In this document: piece by piece, positions 1 through 8,651 of the stretch
How the letters are laid out: each line of letters starts with the position of its first letter
Numbering within the stretch: position 1 is the stretch's first letter
DNA from: Planctomycetota bacterium
GTDB lineage: Bacteria > Planctomycetota > Planctomycetia > Planctomycetales > Planctomycetaceae
Assembly (NCBI GenBank): GCA_016872645.1
Contig: VGZH01000024.1
Span: forward strand, 1-62,913
Reading direction: 5' to 3'
DNA length: 62,913 nt
Position numbers and translations under genes: made by a program
The notes under the pieces: model-generated
Told to the model about the DNA's origin: nothing
What the model saw: only the letters and a program-made list of their open reading frames with translations
Databases searched by the model: none

Positions 1-2
1 TC

Positions 3-2009
3 TATCGAGTCCGGTACAAGGACTCGCCGCGCACGCCGAAAGATTTGGACCTCACGAAAGAGACCGACGAGCAACTCATCGAACGTCTCGGAGCCAACAA
101 CGACTTCATCCGCTGGACGGCCACGCGCCTGTTGCAAGAACGCGCAGCAAAGGAAGTGCGTCCAGGGAAAGATGAAGTCGTGCGACCAAAACTAAGAGCA
201 GTCTTTTCTAAGGACAATCAAGATGCGTCAACAAATCAATTGCGACATGCTTTTTTTGCAATGATCGGATCATACAGCTCCGAATCAAGTAACTTCGATG
301 TCATTCGCGATCTAGGCGTGACCGATTTGCACCCAAAGTTTGACAAGTGCATGAGCGCCTGGTGGGTTCGATACATGCATGGGAACCGAGCTTTTGCGGA
401 ATCCTTCGCTCCATATCGGAATAAGCAGAATCTAGCAGGCACAACGTCAACCGACCCAAGCACTGTGATGCTTCAACAAATCATCGGCTTGTCAAAGCTA
501 CCGATTACTGCGACGGCAAAAATAGACGGATTCCTTTGGCATCTCTCACAGTCCAAAGATGACAAGTTGATTCCTCACATCGTCTGGCAGAACTTACATC
601 CCAATCTTGAGCAACACCCCGATGAATTTCTGAGAGCGCTTCAAGACGGCCAGTATCTCAAATCAAAACCCGTTGCCGACCTCATGCCGCGCGTCGTGGA
701 TCGGATTCTTGGCCGGCAGAAGTTTGATGCGGCTCCTGTCGCAAAACTGTTCGCCTTGTTGCGGGACGATCATCCGCAAGTCGGGCGCGAGGTGTTGGCC
801 GTGCTGGCCGCGAAGGTGCAGTCGGGAGAACTCAAGGGGGACAAGCTGGAGCAACTCAAGGCGGCGATGTCCGAGCCGCTCACGCCGTTGCTCAACAGCG
901 GAGTCAGCCATCCGCTCGGCAGCGACGCCGCACTGCTGGCCGTCTCTTGGGGCGACCAACGCGGTCTGTCGCACGTCCGCCAGTCGTTCACGACTCGGGG
1001 CCTCCAGCCGGACCTGCGATTGAAGGCGCTCAACGCGCTCATTGCAGCGCGTGATGAATCTTTGTTGGAAACGATTACGAAAGTCTTGGATGATCTCACG
1101 CAGAATCGCAAAGACGCAGAGGGACCGCAGCCTCTCCGCCCCTCCGGGCCTCTGCGTGAGAAATCAGCCTTTGCTTCTCAGCTTCTCGCCGCACTCGGAA
1201 AGCTCGACGAACCCAAAGTCGCCGATCTCGTGCTCGCGCGATACCAAAAGCTCGAACCGGAACTCCAGCCGGCGGCCATCGAACTGCTGACTCAGCGCGC
1301 GAACTGGTCAAAATCGCTGCTCTCACAAGTCGGCGAGAAAAAAATCGCGGCCGCGGCGATCAACGTGAATCAAGCGCGACGCATTCAGGCACTCAAGGAC
1401 AAAGATCTGTCGGAACTACTCAATCGCCATTGGGGCCAAGTCCGCGACTCGCGCAGCCCGGATCGGGAACGAGTCGTTGCCGAGATGAAGTCGCTGATCC
1501 GCAGTCAGACGGGCGATCCGTTCGCGGGAGAAAAAGTCTTCAAACGAGTCTGTGCCGCGTGCCACAAAATCTACGGCGAAGGCCCCGACATCGGCCCCGA
1601 CATCACCTCGAACGGCCGCAACGATTTCAACCAGCTTCTCTCCAACGTCTTCGACCCCAGCCTGGTCATCGGAGCCGGCTACCGCGTCTGCACCGTCGTC
1701 AACAAAGCCGGCCGAGTTCAAAGCGGCCTGCTCGTCGAAGACAGCCCGCAACGAGTCGTGTTGAAGCCGGCAGCAATCGCTGCAAAGCCCGCAAACACGA
1801 CGGATGCTCCGGTGGCTGTTGCCGTCGGTCAACTGCAAATCATCCCGCGCGACGACATTGAAGAGTTCAAACTCAACGAACTCTCGCTCATGCCCGAAGG
1901 CTTGGAGAAACAACTCTCGCCACAAGAGATCGTCGATCTGTTCGCGTTTCTGGTGCTCGACAAGCATCCGAAAGACAAGTCGGCGAAGCGTCTGCCGGGT
2001 GTCGACTGA
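3..2009 (+). CDS. PVC-type haem-binding/HEAT-repeat protein, 5'-truncated by the window
   Basis: The reading frame is already open at base 3 with no start, so the N-terminal part (expected to be a beta-propeller dehydrogenase domain) lies outside the window. The visible part has a helical HEAT-like middle and a C-terminal single-haem cytochrome c module with CAACH (about base 1555), followed by the GPDI and later SLMPEGLEKQLSPQEI segments typical of the planctomycete putative haem-binding domain. The same C-terminal layout recurs in the complete gene at 37623-40649, so the two are paralogues. The role is probably periplasmic oxidation of a carbohydrate or alcohol, which is inferred from the family. 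Odd point: a palindromic element is read in frame at about 1096-1170 (NRKDAEGPQPLRPSGPLREK). Confidence is high for the family, low for the substrate. Confidence 0.85.
   Translation, partial: YRVRYKDSPRTPKDLDLTKETDEQLIERLGANNDFIRWTATRLLQERAAKEVRPGKDEVVRPKLRAVFSKDNQDASTNQLRHAFFAMIGSYSSESSNFDVIRDLGVTDLHPKFDKCMSAWWVRYMHGNRAFAESFAPYRNKQNLAGTTSTDPSTVMLQQIIGLSKLPITATAKIDGFLWHLSQSKDDKLIPHIVWQNLHPNLEQHPDEFLRALQDGQYLKSKPVADLMPRVVDRILGRQKFDAAPVAKLFALLRDDHPQVGREVLAVLAAKVQSGELKGDKLEQLKAAMSEPLTPLLNSGVSHPLGSDAALLAVSWGDQRGLSHVRQSFTTRGLQPDLRLKALNALIAARDESLLETITKVLDDLTQNRKDAEGPQPLRPSGPLREKSAFASQLLAALGKLDEPKVADLVLARYQKLEPELQPAAIELLTQRANWSKSLLSQVGEKKIAAAAINVNQARRIQALKDKDLSELLNRHWGQVRDSRSPDRERVVAEMKSLIRSQTGDPFAGEKVFKRVCAACHKIYGEGPDIGPDITSNGRNDFNQLLSNVFDPSLVIGAGYRVCTVVNKAGRVQSGLLVEDSPQRVVLKPAAIAAKPANTTDAPVAVAVGQLQIIPRDDIEEFKLNELSLMPEGLEKQLSPQEIVDLFAFLVLDKHPKDKSAKRLPGVD
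1114..1157. repeat. Palindromic element read in frame inside a CDS
   Basis: Arms ACGCAGAGG (1114-1122) and CCTCTGCGT (1149-1157) are perfect inverted repeats. A second pair, CTCACGCAG near 1095 and CTGCGTGAG near 1153, encloses or overlaps them. The element resembles the intergenic repeat at 2024-2081 and is translated as a Pro/Arg-rich insert. Confidence 0.6.
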
Positions 2010-2023
2010 AGACGGTTCCTCGC

Positions 2024-2081
2024 GCAGAGGCGCAAGGCCCGCAGAGTCATCGTCGGATTCTGTGGGCTTCGCGCCTCTGCG
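2024..2081. repeat. Intergenic imperfect inverted repeat (CGCAGAGGCGC family)
   Basis: The arm beginning CGCAGAGGCGCAAGGCCCGC is matched by an arm ending GGGCTTCGCGCCTCTGCG, with a short unpaired centre. It lies 15 bases after the stop of the first gene and shares its core with the in-gene element at 1114-1157. It could act as a transcript 3' end but lacks a T tract. Confidence 0.6.
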
Positions 2082-2089
2082 TGATCCCT

Positions 2090-2677
2090 TGCCCTTGCAG
2101 CAGAATACGGAACGCTGCACGGACGCCGTTCTTTCCGTCGCAACAAGAATGTCCCGAGTTCAATCAGCGACAACGTGTAAACCTGTACGCCAGAGACGCG
2201 GGCCAAGCTCTGACTGAAGCACTTCGAACTGGCAATCGCGAACGCCCAGTAGGCCAATCGCGAATCAGTAAGCGGCATTGAGGTACGGTGTTCCTGCTGC
2301 AAGACCTCTGCGGCCAGCAGCACGCTCTGCAGGACAAAAATCAAATCGCAGATGCCGACGGATAGGTTCAGGATCGGCAGCCACGTCCGCGTTGCCGCCC
2401 GCAGCCATTGCCGCTGATCGGCGCTTGACGACGGCTAACGCCACCGCGATTTGGACAACGCGACGAACGGAACAATTACAAGAATTCAGAAGACCGCCGT
2501 CACCGCCGGAGACTTTCCGCCGCAGAGCAACAGCAGCGCGTTGTTGAGGTCCATACTTCCATGTCAGGATCCGCAGGCCCCCGCCTGATGTGCTCTCTCG
2601 GAACGAGAGCAACACGTCGAGATACCCAACACTGACTTTCCAGCCGACGAACGCCAGCGACAAGCCAGCCCAGCACA
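2090..2677 (-). pseudogene. Gene-poor stretch, possible decayed membrane-protein gene
   Basis: No intact gene is convincing here. Read on the minus strand, several frames contain hydrophobic, protein-like pieces (for example CWAGLSLAFVGWKVSVGYLD near 2670-2610 and WLPILNLSVGICDLIFVLQS near 2330-2390), but they lie in different frames broken by stops. That pattern fits a degenerated integral-membrane gene. No family was recognised and the call is tentative. Confidence 0.25.
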
Positions 2678-2721
2678 ACGCGTCAGCGAGTGATCGAACC
2701 GTGAATCACTCGCTGACGCGT
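2678..2721. repeat. Perfect 17-bp inverted repeat downstream of queA
   Basis: ACGCGTCAGCGAGTGAT (2678-2694) is followed after 10 bases by its exact reverse complement (2705-2721), and a short TATTTTA tract precedes the queA stop. The core GCGTCAGCGAG is shared with the in-gene element of glnE at 41318. It may serve as the queA transcription terminator on the minus strand. Confidence 0.75.
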
Positions 2722-2730
2722 CACGCTATT

Positions 2731-3852
2731 TTACGGCAGGATCAGCATCGCATCGCCGTAGCTGTAGAAGCGATAACGTTCGCGAATCGCCTCGGCATAG
2801 GCCGCTTGGATGTGGTCGAGACCCGCCATCGCGGAGACCAGCACGAACAACGTCGAGCGAGGCAAATGAAAATTCGTGAGCAGCGCATCGACACAACGAA
2901 ACTGATACGGCGGCCGAATGAAGATCGAAGTCGAACCGCACCACGATTTGAGTTCACCGTCGGCCGACGCCGTTTCGAGCGTCCGCACCGACGTGGTTCC
3001 AACGGCGACAACTCGTCCGCCCCGTTTGCGAGCCGCTTGAATCGTTCGCACGCTGGCTTCGCCGATCTCACACCATTCGGAGTGCATCGCGTGGCCGCCA
3101 AGCGTCGTCGTCGAGATCGGCCGGAATGTTCCCAACCCGACATGCAATGTCACGCGAGCGATGGCGATGCCGCGCGCTTGGATCTTCGCCAGCAGCGATT
3201 CCGTGAGGTGCAATCCCGCCGTCGGAGCGGCGACTGAACCGGGATGACTCGCGTAAGTGGTTTGATACCGCTGCCAGTCGTTGTCGTTCGCGATCTTGCG
3301 GTGCATGTAGGGCGGCAGCGGCATCGTGCCGAATTGCTGGAGCAACTCGACCACCTCACCAGATGGCTCTGGACGCATCAACCAAACGCCGTCCTCCTCA
3401 CGGTCGATGAGTGTCAGATGCAACGACTCCAGCTGACTGTCAGTAGGCTGACCGAGCGGGATCAGCGTCACAGCTTCGCCCGGCTTCAAATATCCGCGGG
3501 TTTGGCCAATCAGCCGCCAGTCACCGTTTTCCGCTTGTCCGAGATACAGCCCCTCCCATTTTCCGCCCGTCTTGGATCGTTGGCCAACAAGCCGGGCCGG
3601 CAGAACTCGTGTGTCGTTGAGCACGAGGCAATCGTCAGGCCGCAACAGGACATCCAAATCTCGAATGCCTCGGTGCTGAATCGCCCCCGAATGTCGGTCG
3701 AGCACCAGCAATCGTGAGGCGTCGCGCTGAGGCAATGGCTCCTTGGCAATCAATTCCTCGGGCAATTGGTAGTCGTACAACGAAACGTCGTCAAAGAGAT
3801 TGGTCTTGTCCGCTGAAGTCGGCGGCAACGGAGAAATGGACTCGCTCGACAT
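2731..3852 (-). CDS. queA: S-adenosylmethionine:tRNA ribosyltransferase-isomerase
   Basis: 373 residues. QueA transfers and isomerises the ribosyl part of SAM onto 7-aminomethyl-7-deazaguanine in tRNA, giving epoxyqueuosine at the wobble position of GUN anticodons. Recognisable segments are YDYQLPEELIAKEPLPQRDA, the LNDTRVLPARL motif, TAGLHLT, HVGLGTFRPI and the C-terminal NFHLPRSTLFVLVSA. Length is slightly above the usual 340-360 because of about 20 extra N-terminal residues, so a start nearer LYDYQLP is possible, but no better start codon with a ribosome binding site was seen. It is transcribed divergently from the glycosyltransferase 66 bases away and ends beside a strong palindrome. Confidence 0.95.
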   Translation of the reverse strand: MSSESISPLPPTSADKTNLFDDVSLYDYQLPEELIAKEPLPQRDASRLLVLDRHSGAIQHRGIRDLDVLLRPDDCLVLNDTRVLPARLVGQRSKTGGKWEGLYLGQAENGDWRLIGQTRGYLKPGEAVTLIPLGQPTDSQLESLHLTLIDREEDGVWLMRPEPSGEVVELLQQFGTMPLPPYMHRKIANDNDWQRYQTTYASHPGSVAAPTAGLHLTESLLAKIQARGIAIARVTLHVGLGTFRPISTTTLGGHAMHSEWCEIGEASVRTIQAARKRGGRVVAVGTTSVRTLETASADGELKSWCGSTSIFIRPPYQFRCVDALLTNFHLPRSTLFVLVSAMAGLDHIQAAYAEAIRERYRFYSYGDAMLILP

Positions 3853-3918
3853 GCCGTTTTGCTCGTATGGTCTGGGACGAAGTCACTCGGGGATCAGTGA
3901 CATTTCAAAGGATGCTGC

Positions 3919-5082
3919 ATGGCGGGAGAGATCGTATTGGCTGCCAACGACTCCGGCGAACGACCGCCGACACGCATTGCGTTCTGCATCACCGATCTCG
4001 ACGTCGGGGGTGCCGAGCGAATGTTCGTCGAACTGGTGACGCGGCTGGATCGCCGCCGCTGGGAGCCACGAGTTTATTGCTTGTCGAAACCGGGAGCCCT
4101 AGCTGCTCGGCTTGAGGCCACGGGAATTTCGGTGACTTGTTTCAACGCCAGCAACCTTAAAATATGGAGTGTTATTTCGCGACTGGCTTCCGAGTTGAAC
4201 AAGTTTCAACCATGGCTGTTGCAGAGTTTCTTGTATCACGCCAACCTGGCGGGACGCGTCGCGGCTCGAATGGCCGGCGTTCCGCAAGTCGTTTCCGGAA
4301 TCCGCGTCGCTGAACGACGCGGCCGATGGCGACTGTGGGTGGATTGGCTCACGCAGAGCTTTGTCGATCACAACGTTTGCGTCAGTCAGGCGGTGGCGAC
4401 GTTTTCAATTCGCCGATCCTGGCTCAAAACCGCCAAGGTGAGCGTAATTCCAAACGGAGTCGATTTCGACCGATTTGCGAACGCAACACCCATTGATCGA
4501 GTGACCTTCGGATTTTCACAAGCTGCTCCGCTCGTATTGTTCGTCGGAAGACTTGATCCACAAAAGGCCCCCTTTGTTCTACTGGAGGCGTTTGCTCGTT
4601 TGATTGACCGGCACGCCGATTGGCAATTGTTGTTTGTCGGCGACGGGCCCCTGCGCGACGACATGCAGCGTTGGATCGTGCAACGGAAGCTCGAGAGCAG
4701 CATTCGACTCGTTGGATGGCGGGCCGATGTTCCTGGATTGCTCAAGTCGGCTGATGCACTTGCGCTCCCATCTCTCTGGGAGGGGATGCCCAATATCGTG
4801 TTGGAGTCGATGGCGGCGGGGCTACCGGTTGTGGTGAGCCACGTCGAAGGGACGGACGAGCTGATTCGCGATGGGGAAACCGGGCTGCTTGTGACCCCCG
4901 GATCGGTTGAAGAATTGGAGCAAAAAATCGAGAAGGTTTTGCTCAGCGGCGAATCTTTGACGAGCCTTTCGAAATCTGCTCAACATGCTGTTTTAAAAGA
5001 CTTTACGATTGAATCGATGGTGGAGAGGTATGAGCAACTCTATGTTCGGTTGCTCGAAAAACGCTCGCCATCTGCGTCGTAA
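3919..5082 (+). CDS. Family 4 glycosyltransferase
   Basis: 387 residues, cytoplasmic GT-B fold. The N-terminal domain carries FCITDLDVGGAERMF, the usual GT4 donor-side loop. The C-terminal domain has FVGRLDPQKAP, the GDGPLRDD loop, VGWRADVPGLLKSAD and the E-x7-E motif in EGMPNIVLESMAAGLPVV. The sugar and acceptor cannot be told from sequence; surface polysaccharide or lipid-linked glycan synthesis is likely for this family. Start ATG is preceded by AAAGGA seven bases upstream. It is followed 168 bases later by mraZ, but the mraZ promoter and operator in between suggest separate control. Confidence 0.9.
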   Translation: MAGEIVLAANDSGERPPTRIAFCITDLDVGGAERMFVELVTRLDRRRWEPRVYCLSKPGALAARLEATGISVTCFNASNLKIWSVISRLASELNKFQPWLLQSFLYHANLAGRVAARMAGVPQVVSGIRVAERRGRWRLWVDWLTQSFVDHNVCVSQAVATFSIRRSWLKTAKVSVIPNGVDFDRFANATPIDRVTFGFSQAAPLVLFVGRLDPQKAPFVLLEAFARLIDRHADWQLLFVGDGPLRDDMQRWIVQRKLESSIRLVGWRADVPGLLKSADALALPSLWEGMPNIVLESMAAGLPVVVSHVEGTDELIRDGETGLLVTPGSVEELEQKIEKVLLSGESLTSLSKSAQHAVLKDFTIESMVERYEQLYVRLLEKRSPSAS

Positions 5083-5183
5083 AAAAAACTTCCCAAAAAA
5101 ACTTGAAAATCGCCAATCAGAAGGCGTGCTTGGACCTGCGTCGAGGAGGAGGTCGCGAAGTGTACTCGTGCGCAAAAAGATCA

Positions 5184-5213
5184 TTGACGATTCGATCTCC
5201 GATCAGGATATTG
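5184..5213 (+). promoter_or_regulatory. Candidate sigma-70 promoter for mraZ
   Basis: TTGACG (5184-5189) and GATATT (5208-5213) are separated by 18 bases. Transcription would start near 5220, inside the TGGGN array, which is the geometry expected for repression by MraZ. Confidence 0.4.
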
Positions 5214-5246
5214 GGGTCATGTGGTTGGTTGTGGGGAAGAGTGGTG
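5212..5246 (+). promoter_or_regulatory. MraZ operator: TGGGN repeats with 10-bp period
   Basis: TGGGG (5212), TGGTT (5222), TGGGG (5232) and TGGTG (5242) start exactly 10 bases apart, with five-base spacers. MraZ is known to bind direct TGGGN repeats separated by five bases upstream of its own gene. The array ends four bases before the mraZ start codon and so also covers the ribosome binding site. Confidence 0.7.
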
Positions 5247-5250
5247 ACTG

Positions 5251-5712
5251 ATGGCTCTCACCGGCACCTATGAACGGACTGTCGATGACAAAGGCCGAGT
5301 CGCTGTCCCGAAACAGCTTCGGGAAGCATTCACCTCACGCAATGCCACTGATGAGCAGGGAACGACTCATCTCTTTGTTGGACCTGGAAACGATCAAGCT
5401 CTGGTGCTGTACGCTCCGGAGGACTTTGACAAGTTGGCTCAACGGATGGACGCCAGTTCTTCCACGCGAGCCGAGGTCTTGAAATACGAACGGTTCTTTT
5501 TTTCACGAGCGGAGAAAGTCGAGTTGGATGGTCAGGGACGCATTCGCATCCCGGAACGGTTGGCGGCCTTCGCCAAACTGCAACGGGATGTGATGCTGCT
5601 GGGAGTGCGCGACCATGCGGAAATCTGGGACAAGACGCTCTGGACGGAGTTTGATCAGCAACATTCCGCCCGGTTCGATGAACTCGCCCAGGCCGCTTTC
5701 TCGCGAGGTTGA
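5251..5712 (+). CDS. mraZ: Transcriptional regulator MraZ
   Basis: 153 residues, the normal length. Two SpoVT/AbrB-like repeats are visible: an N-terminal GTYERTVDDKGRVAVPKQLR and a C-terminal VELDGQGRIRIPERLAAFA, each with the DxxGR core. MraZ forms a ring that binds TGGGN repeats and represses the dcw operon, itself included. The gene opens the planctomycete dcw remnant (mraZ, rsmH, LysM protein, FtsL-like, ftsI) and has a matching operator directly before its start. It is cut off from rsmH by 370 bases that include a strong terminator-like hairpin, so the coupling with rsmH may be partial. Confidence 0.95.
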   Translation: MALTGTYERTVDDKGRVAVPKQLREAFTSRNATDEQGTTHLFVGPGNDQALVLYAPEDFDKLAQRMDASSSTRAEVLKYERFFFSRAEKVELDGQGRIRIPERLAAFAKLQRDVMLLGVRDHAEIWDKTLWTEFDQQHSARFDELAQAAFSRG

Positions 5713-5880
5713 TCCAGCAACACGGCTGATGGGATCAAGCCAGTCCTGAGGACCACCAAATCGGCAATCTCACCGAATCAAGGAAGCAACTCCCTCGGCT
5801 AACCGGGCTGTGGGAAATGGGGATCACGGATGATCGCCCCGGTGCGAAGCGGGAGTGTCAGTGCGTCGATACTCTCCACG
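5713..5880 (+). ncRNA. Structured RNA candidate between mraZ and rsmH
   Basis: This gene-free stretch holds several local hairpins: GGGGATCA paired with TGATCGCCCC around CGGA (5819-5840), GGGAGTGTC with GATACTCTCC (5851-5877), and TCGG/CCGA (5761-5776). It ends at a strong intrinsic-terminator-like hairpin. It could be the 3' part of the mraZ message, an attenuator leader of rsmH, or a small RNA. I looked for 4.5S, RNase P and tmRNA signatures and did not find them. Confidence 0.35.
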
Positions 5881-5919
5881 AAAATGCCTGGCCGACAGGA
5901 TGTCGGACCAGGCGTTTTT
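5881..5919 (+). terminator. Intrinsic terminator-like hairpin in the dcw cluster
   Basis: AAAATGCCTGGCCGACA (5881-5897) pairs with TGTCGGACCAGGCGTTTTT (5901-5919) with one bulge and a three-base loop, followed by more T-rich sequence. The A and T flanks would let it work in either direction. Confidence 0.7.
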
Positions 5920-6081
5920 CGTTTTCGGCTCGCGGAATTTGCTCTTCTCACGTTTTATGAAATCGACGTACAACCCGCCCACTTGGCAAAGTGAGGCCGC
6001 AGAAACGGGGCTTTACTGAGCCGACCTGCCCCCCATCTACGCCAGGTTTCTCTGGCCAAATCCACTTTCTCGAAAACTTCC

Positions 6082-6993
6082 TTGGCTGCGATTCACGTCC
6101 CGGTTCTGTTGCGGGAAACACTGGAAGCCCTCGATCTGCATTCCGGGCTGACGGTCGTTGACGGCACGGTCGGCGGAGGTGGGCACAGCCGAAAAATCCA
6201 CGAACGCATTCAACCTGATGGAATACTGATTGGTCTCGATCGTGACCCGCTGATGTTGCAGCACTCAGCCACGATCGTGACCGGCGAACGGAGTCACCTG
6301 TGTCACGCGAACTACCGCGACCTGCCGAATGTTCTGCGCGAGTTACAACTCGAAGCGGCCGATCGCATTCTGGTGGACCTCGGCCTTGCGTCGGATCAAT
6401 TGGCCGATCGGGAGCGGGGCTTCGGATTCAGCACGTCGGGTCCGTTGGACATGCGGTTCGACGTCTCACACGGAGAGTCAGCAGCGGAATTGCTGTCACG
6501 CGCGACGGCCGAGCAACTCGCGACGATCTTTCGCGAGTTTGGCGAAGAGCGATTCAGCCGGGCGATTGCCGAGCGAATCGTGACACAGCGATCCAGTTCA
6601 CCGATTCGCAATGCGTCCGATTTGGTGGCGGCGATCGACGCGGCCTTGCCGGCTTCGATCAAGCGAGAGGCTCGCAAAGAACCGGCGACTCGAGTGTTTC
6701 AGGCGTTGCGAATCGCCGTCAATCGCGAGTTGGAGCACCTCGAAAAAGCACTCAAACACAGTTTGTACGAGTCACTGCGGCCCGGCGGGCGGCTGGTGGT
6801 GATCACGTTTCATTCGTTGGAAGACCGTTTGGTCAAGCACGCATTTCGGGATGAATCACGATGGCAATGCCTCCACAAAAAACCGGTGGCCCCCAGTTTG
6901 CAGGAAATCCGAATCAACCCACGAGCGCGGTCGGCCAAACTCCGAGCGGCGGTCAAGATCCCGCCAACAGCCGCGTCAGCGTCGCCGAAATGA
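6082..6993 (+). CDS. rsmH: 16S rRNA m4C1402 methyltransferase RsmH (MraW)
   Basis: 303 residues. RsmH N4-methylates C1402 in the 16S rRNA P site using SAM. The start is HVPVLLRETLEAL, followed by the SAM motif [32 protein letters not shown], the substrate loop GPLDMRFD, and the C-terminal VVITFHSLEDRLVK and NPRARSAKLRA. The start is taken as TTG at 6082, the first initiator-type codon before the conserved HVPVLL; no ATG or GTG lies in frame nearby. The stop overlaps the ATG of the LysM gene as ATGA, implying translational coupling. Confidence 0.95.
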   Translation: MAAIHVPVLLRETLEALDLHSGLTVVDGTVGGGGHSRKIHERIQPDGILIGLDRDPLMLQHSATIVTGERSHLCHANYRDLPNVLRELQLEAADRILVDLGLASDQLADRERGFGFSTSGPLDMRFDVSHGESAAELLSRATAEQLATIFREFGEERFSRAIAERIVTQRSSSPIRNASDLVAAIDAALPASIKREARKEPATRVFQALRIAVNRELEHLEKALKHSLYESLRPGGRLVVITFHSLEDRLVKHAFRDESRWQCLHKKPVAPSLQEIRINPRARSAKLRAAVKIPPTAASASPK

Positions 6994-8543
6994 TGCGAGC
7001 CACAAACCCGAACCCCACGGGGAATCCCATGTCCAACCAAATCCTTAATTCGAATCCCAATCTCGCTGCTCAAGCTGCAGCACAAGCGGCTCAGGCCGCA
7101 ATTCAAGCCGCAAAAGCTCAGGCGAAGAACGCTGGCACTGATGTCGGCGGTGAATCGTCCCCCACCGTGGCTGACGAGCAACTCGCGAAAGCCTGGGGCT
7201 TTTCTGGCAAGCGGCCCAAGCTCTCACGCGAAGCGGTGATCGGCTTGGTTGCGATCCTCGCGCTGCTGGGATTGTTCGGATACGTCGTCGCACGCCACCT
7301 GAAGAACCGTTCGTCGGTCGCTGAAAAAACAGACAAGGTCGATCCGGAGGTCACACCGGCGTCGACCAGTGATCTCTCCGAAAAACGGCAGAGCGTCGTG
7401 AACCAAGAGTTGGATGAACTTGACAAGAACGCTGCGAAACCGAGACGCCCGTCGTTCGACGACGACTTTGGCATTGGCGACGGGCAGAATGATCCTGATG
7501 CGAAGGTTGTCGCCAAAAAGCCCACGCTCCCCACGAACATGGACGATGAGTTGGAAGGATTCGACGAGGACACCAAGACAACCAATTTGCGAACTCAGCC
7601 CAAGGCAACAGCGTCGGTGAATGACATGCCGGATTTCGGAGACAACGATCCTCCCGCCAAATCGACGCGTGTGCCGGCAGCCACTTTGGACCTTGGCATC
7701 CAGGAAAAAAACGAGCCCGATGACTCCGCGCTGACAAAGACGACCGAACCGATTCGTCTCAAGTCGACTGCTTCGGCCGAGAAGGAATTCGAGGAACCAG
7801 TCCACGTCGGCGCGACGAACCGCGTTGCCCCGAAAGAAAACGACTTCGAACCTGTTCCACAGCGATCCCAGCGATCGACGCGAGTCGCGCAGAAGGACAT
7901 GTTCGCAGAAGCGACCGGGTTTGATGATCCGAAGGCTCAGACTTCGCCGACCACCGACTTGCCTCCAGCGCGCCAAGAACCGGCAGCCAAAAAAGAGCCA
8001 ACGGCCAAGAAGCCCTCTCGGCATCCGTTGCTTCGCGAAGGAGAGTACCTCGTTGACGAAGGGGACAACTTCTGTGTCATCAGCAAGAAGCTCTATGGCA
8101 GCGAGAAATACTACCTCGCGTTGGCCGAGCACAATCGCAGCCGCGTGGCTGATCCCTGCCGGATGCGTCCGGGCTTGATCATCGCCGCTCCGGCGAAAGA
8201 AATTCTCGAACAGCAACATGCAGCTTTGATTCCCAAGCCCAAAGCGGCGGTCGAAGCCAAGGGAGAAAAGTCCCACGCGACAAAGAAAGTCTCGGCCGCG
8301 CCACCGCCAGCAGGAATCTTCTACGACGACCAGGGAGCACCTTGGTATCGCGTCGGCAAAGGTGACACGCTCTCTGGAATTGCGCAAGCCCATCTAGGCC
8401 GTGCGTCCCGTGCGATCCAAATCGCCAACCGTAATCAGGAGCGTTTACCAGACCCGAACAATCTGCGTCCCGGCCAAGAACTGCGTTTGCCGAACGACGC
8501 CAGTCAGGTTCGCGTTGTCGATTCCGAGAAGACCTTCCGCTAG
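6990..8543 (+). CDS. Membrane-anchored protein with two C-terminal LysM domains
   Basis: 517 residues from the ATG that overlaps the rsmH stop; another possible ATG is 7029. The open frame continues 129 bases further upstream, but there it only overlaps the conserved rsmH C-terminus. Order: an Ala/Gln-rich N-terminus (AAQAAAQAAQAAIQAAK), one membrane helix (AVIGLVAILALLGLFGYVVA), a long charged low-complexity region, and two LysM domains (GEYLVDEGDNFCVISKKLYG and WYRVGKGDTLSGIAQAHLG, each ending in RPG). LysM binds N-acetylglucosamine polymers, so the protein probably ties the membrane to peptidoglycan. It sits in the dcw cluster just before the FtsL-like and ftsI genes, suggesting a cell-wall or division role peculiar to this group. 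Confidence 0.75.
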   Translation: MMRATNPNPTGNPMSNQILNSNPNLAAQAAAQAAQAAIQAAKAQAKNAGTDVGGESSPTVADEQLAKAWGFSGKRPKLSREAVIGLVAILALLGLFGYVVARHLKNRSSVAEKTDKVDPEVTPASTSDLSEKRQSVVNQELDELDKNAAKPRRPSFDDDFGIGDGQNDPDAKVVAKKPTLPTNMDDELEGFDEDTKTTNLRTQPKATASVNDMPDFGDNDPPAKSTRVPAATLDLGIQEKNEPDDSALTKTTEPIRLKSTASAEKEFEEPVHVGATNRVAPKENDFEPVPQRSQRSTRVAQKDMFAEATGFDDPKAQTSPTTDLPPARQEPAAKKEPTAKKPSRHPLLREGEYLVDEGDNFCVISKKLYGSEKYYLALAEHNRSRVADPCRMRPGLIIAAPAKEILEQQHAALIPKPKAAVEAKGEKSHATKKVSAAPPPAGIFYDDQGAPWYRVGKGDTLSGIAQAHLGRASRAIQIANRNQERLPDPNNLRPGQELRLPNDASQVRVVDSEKTFR

Positions 8544-8651
8544 CCACCGCGTGTGATAGGTTTCTGCGTGAAAACGGGCGGTGAGCCTGTTTGATGACAG
8601 AGCCGAATTCCTTGAGAGGCACAGGCCCGCCGCCGTGCCGACAAACACGCC

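Noticed and set aside
2590-3237. 215-residue frame antisense to queA
   Set aside because: queA is certain on the other strand and the antisense product lacks any pattern.
5713-5919. 4.5S SRP RNA, RNase P RNA or tmRNA in the mraZ-rsmH gap
   Set aside because: The GGAAGNAGCAG-type SRP loop, the RNase P GAGGAAAGTCC signature and a tRNA-like end are all absent.
7224-8393. 389-residue frame antisense to the LysM gene
   Set aside because: The LysM motifs and membrane helix on the plus strand are clear; the antisense product is Arg/Phe-rich with no domain.
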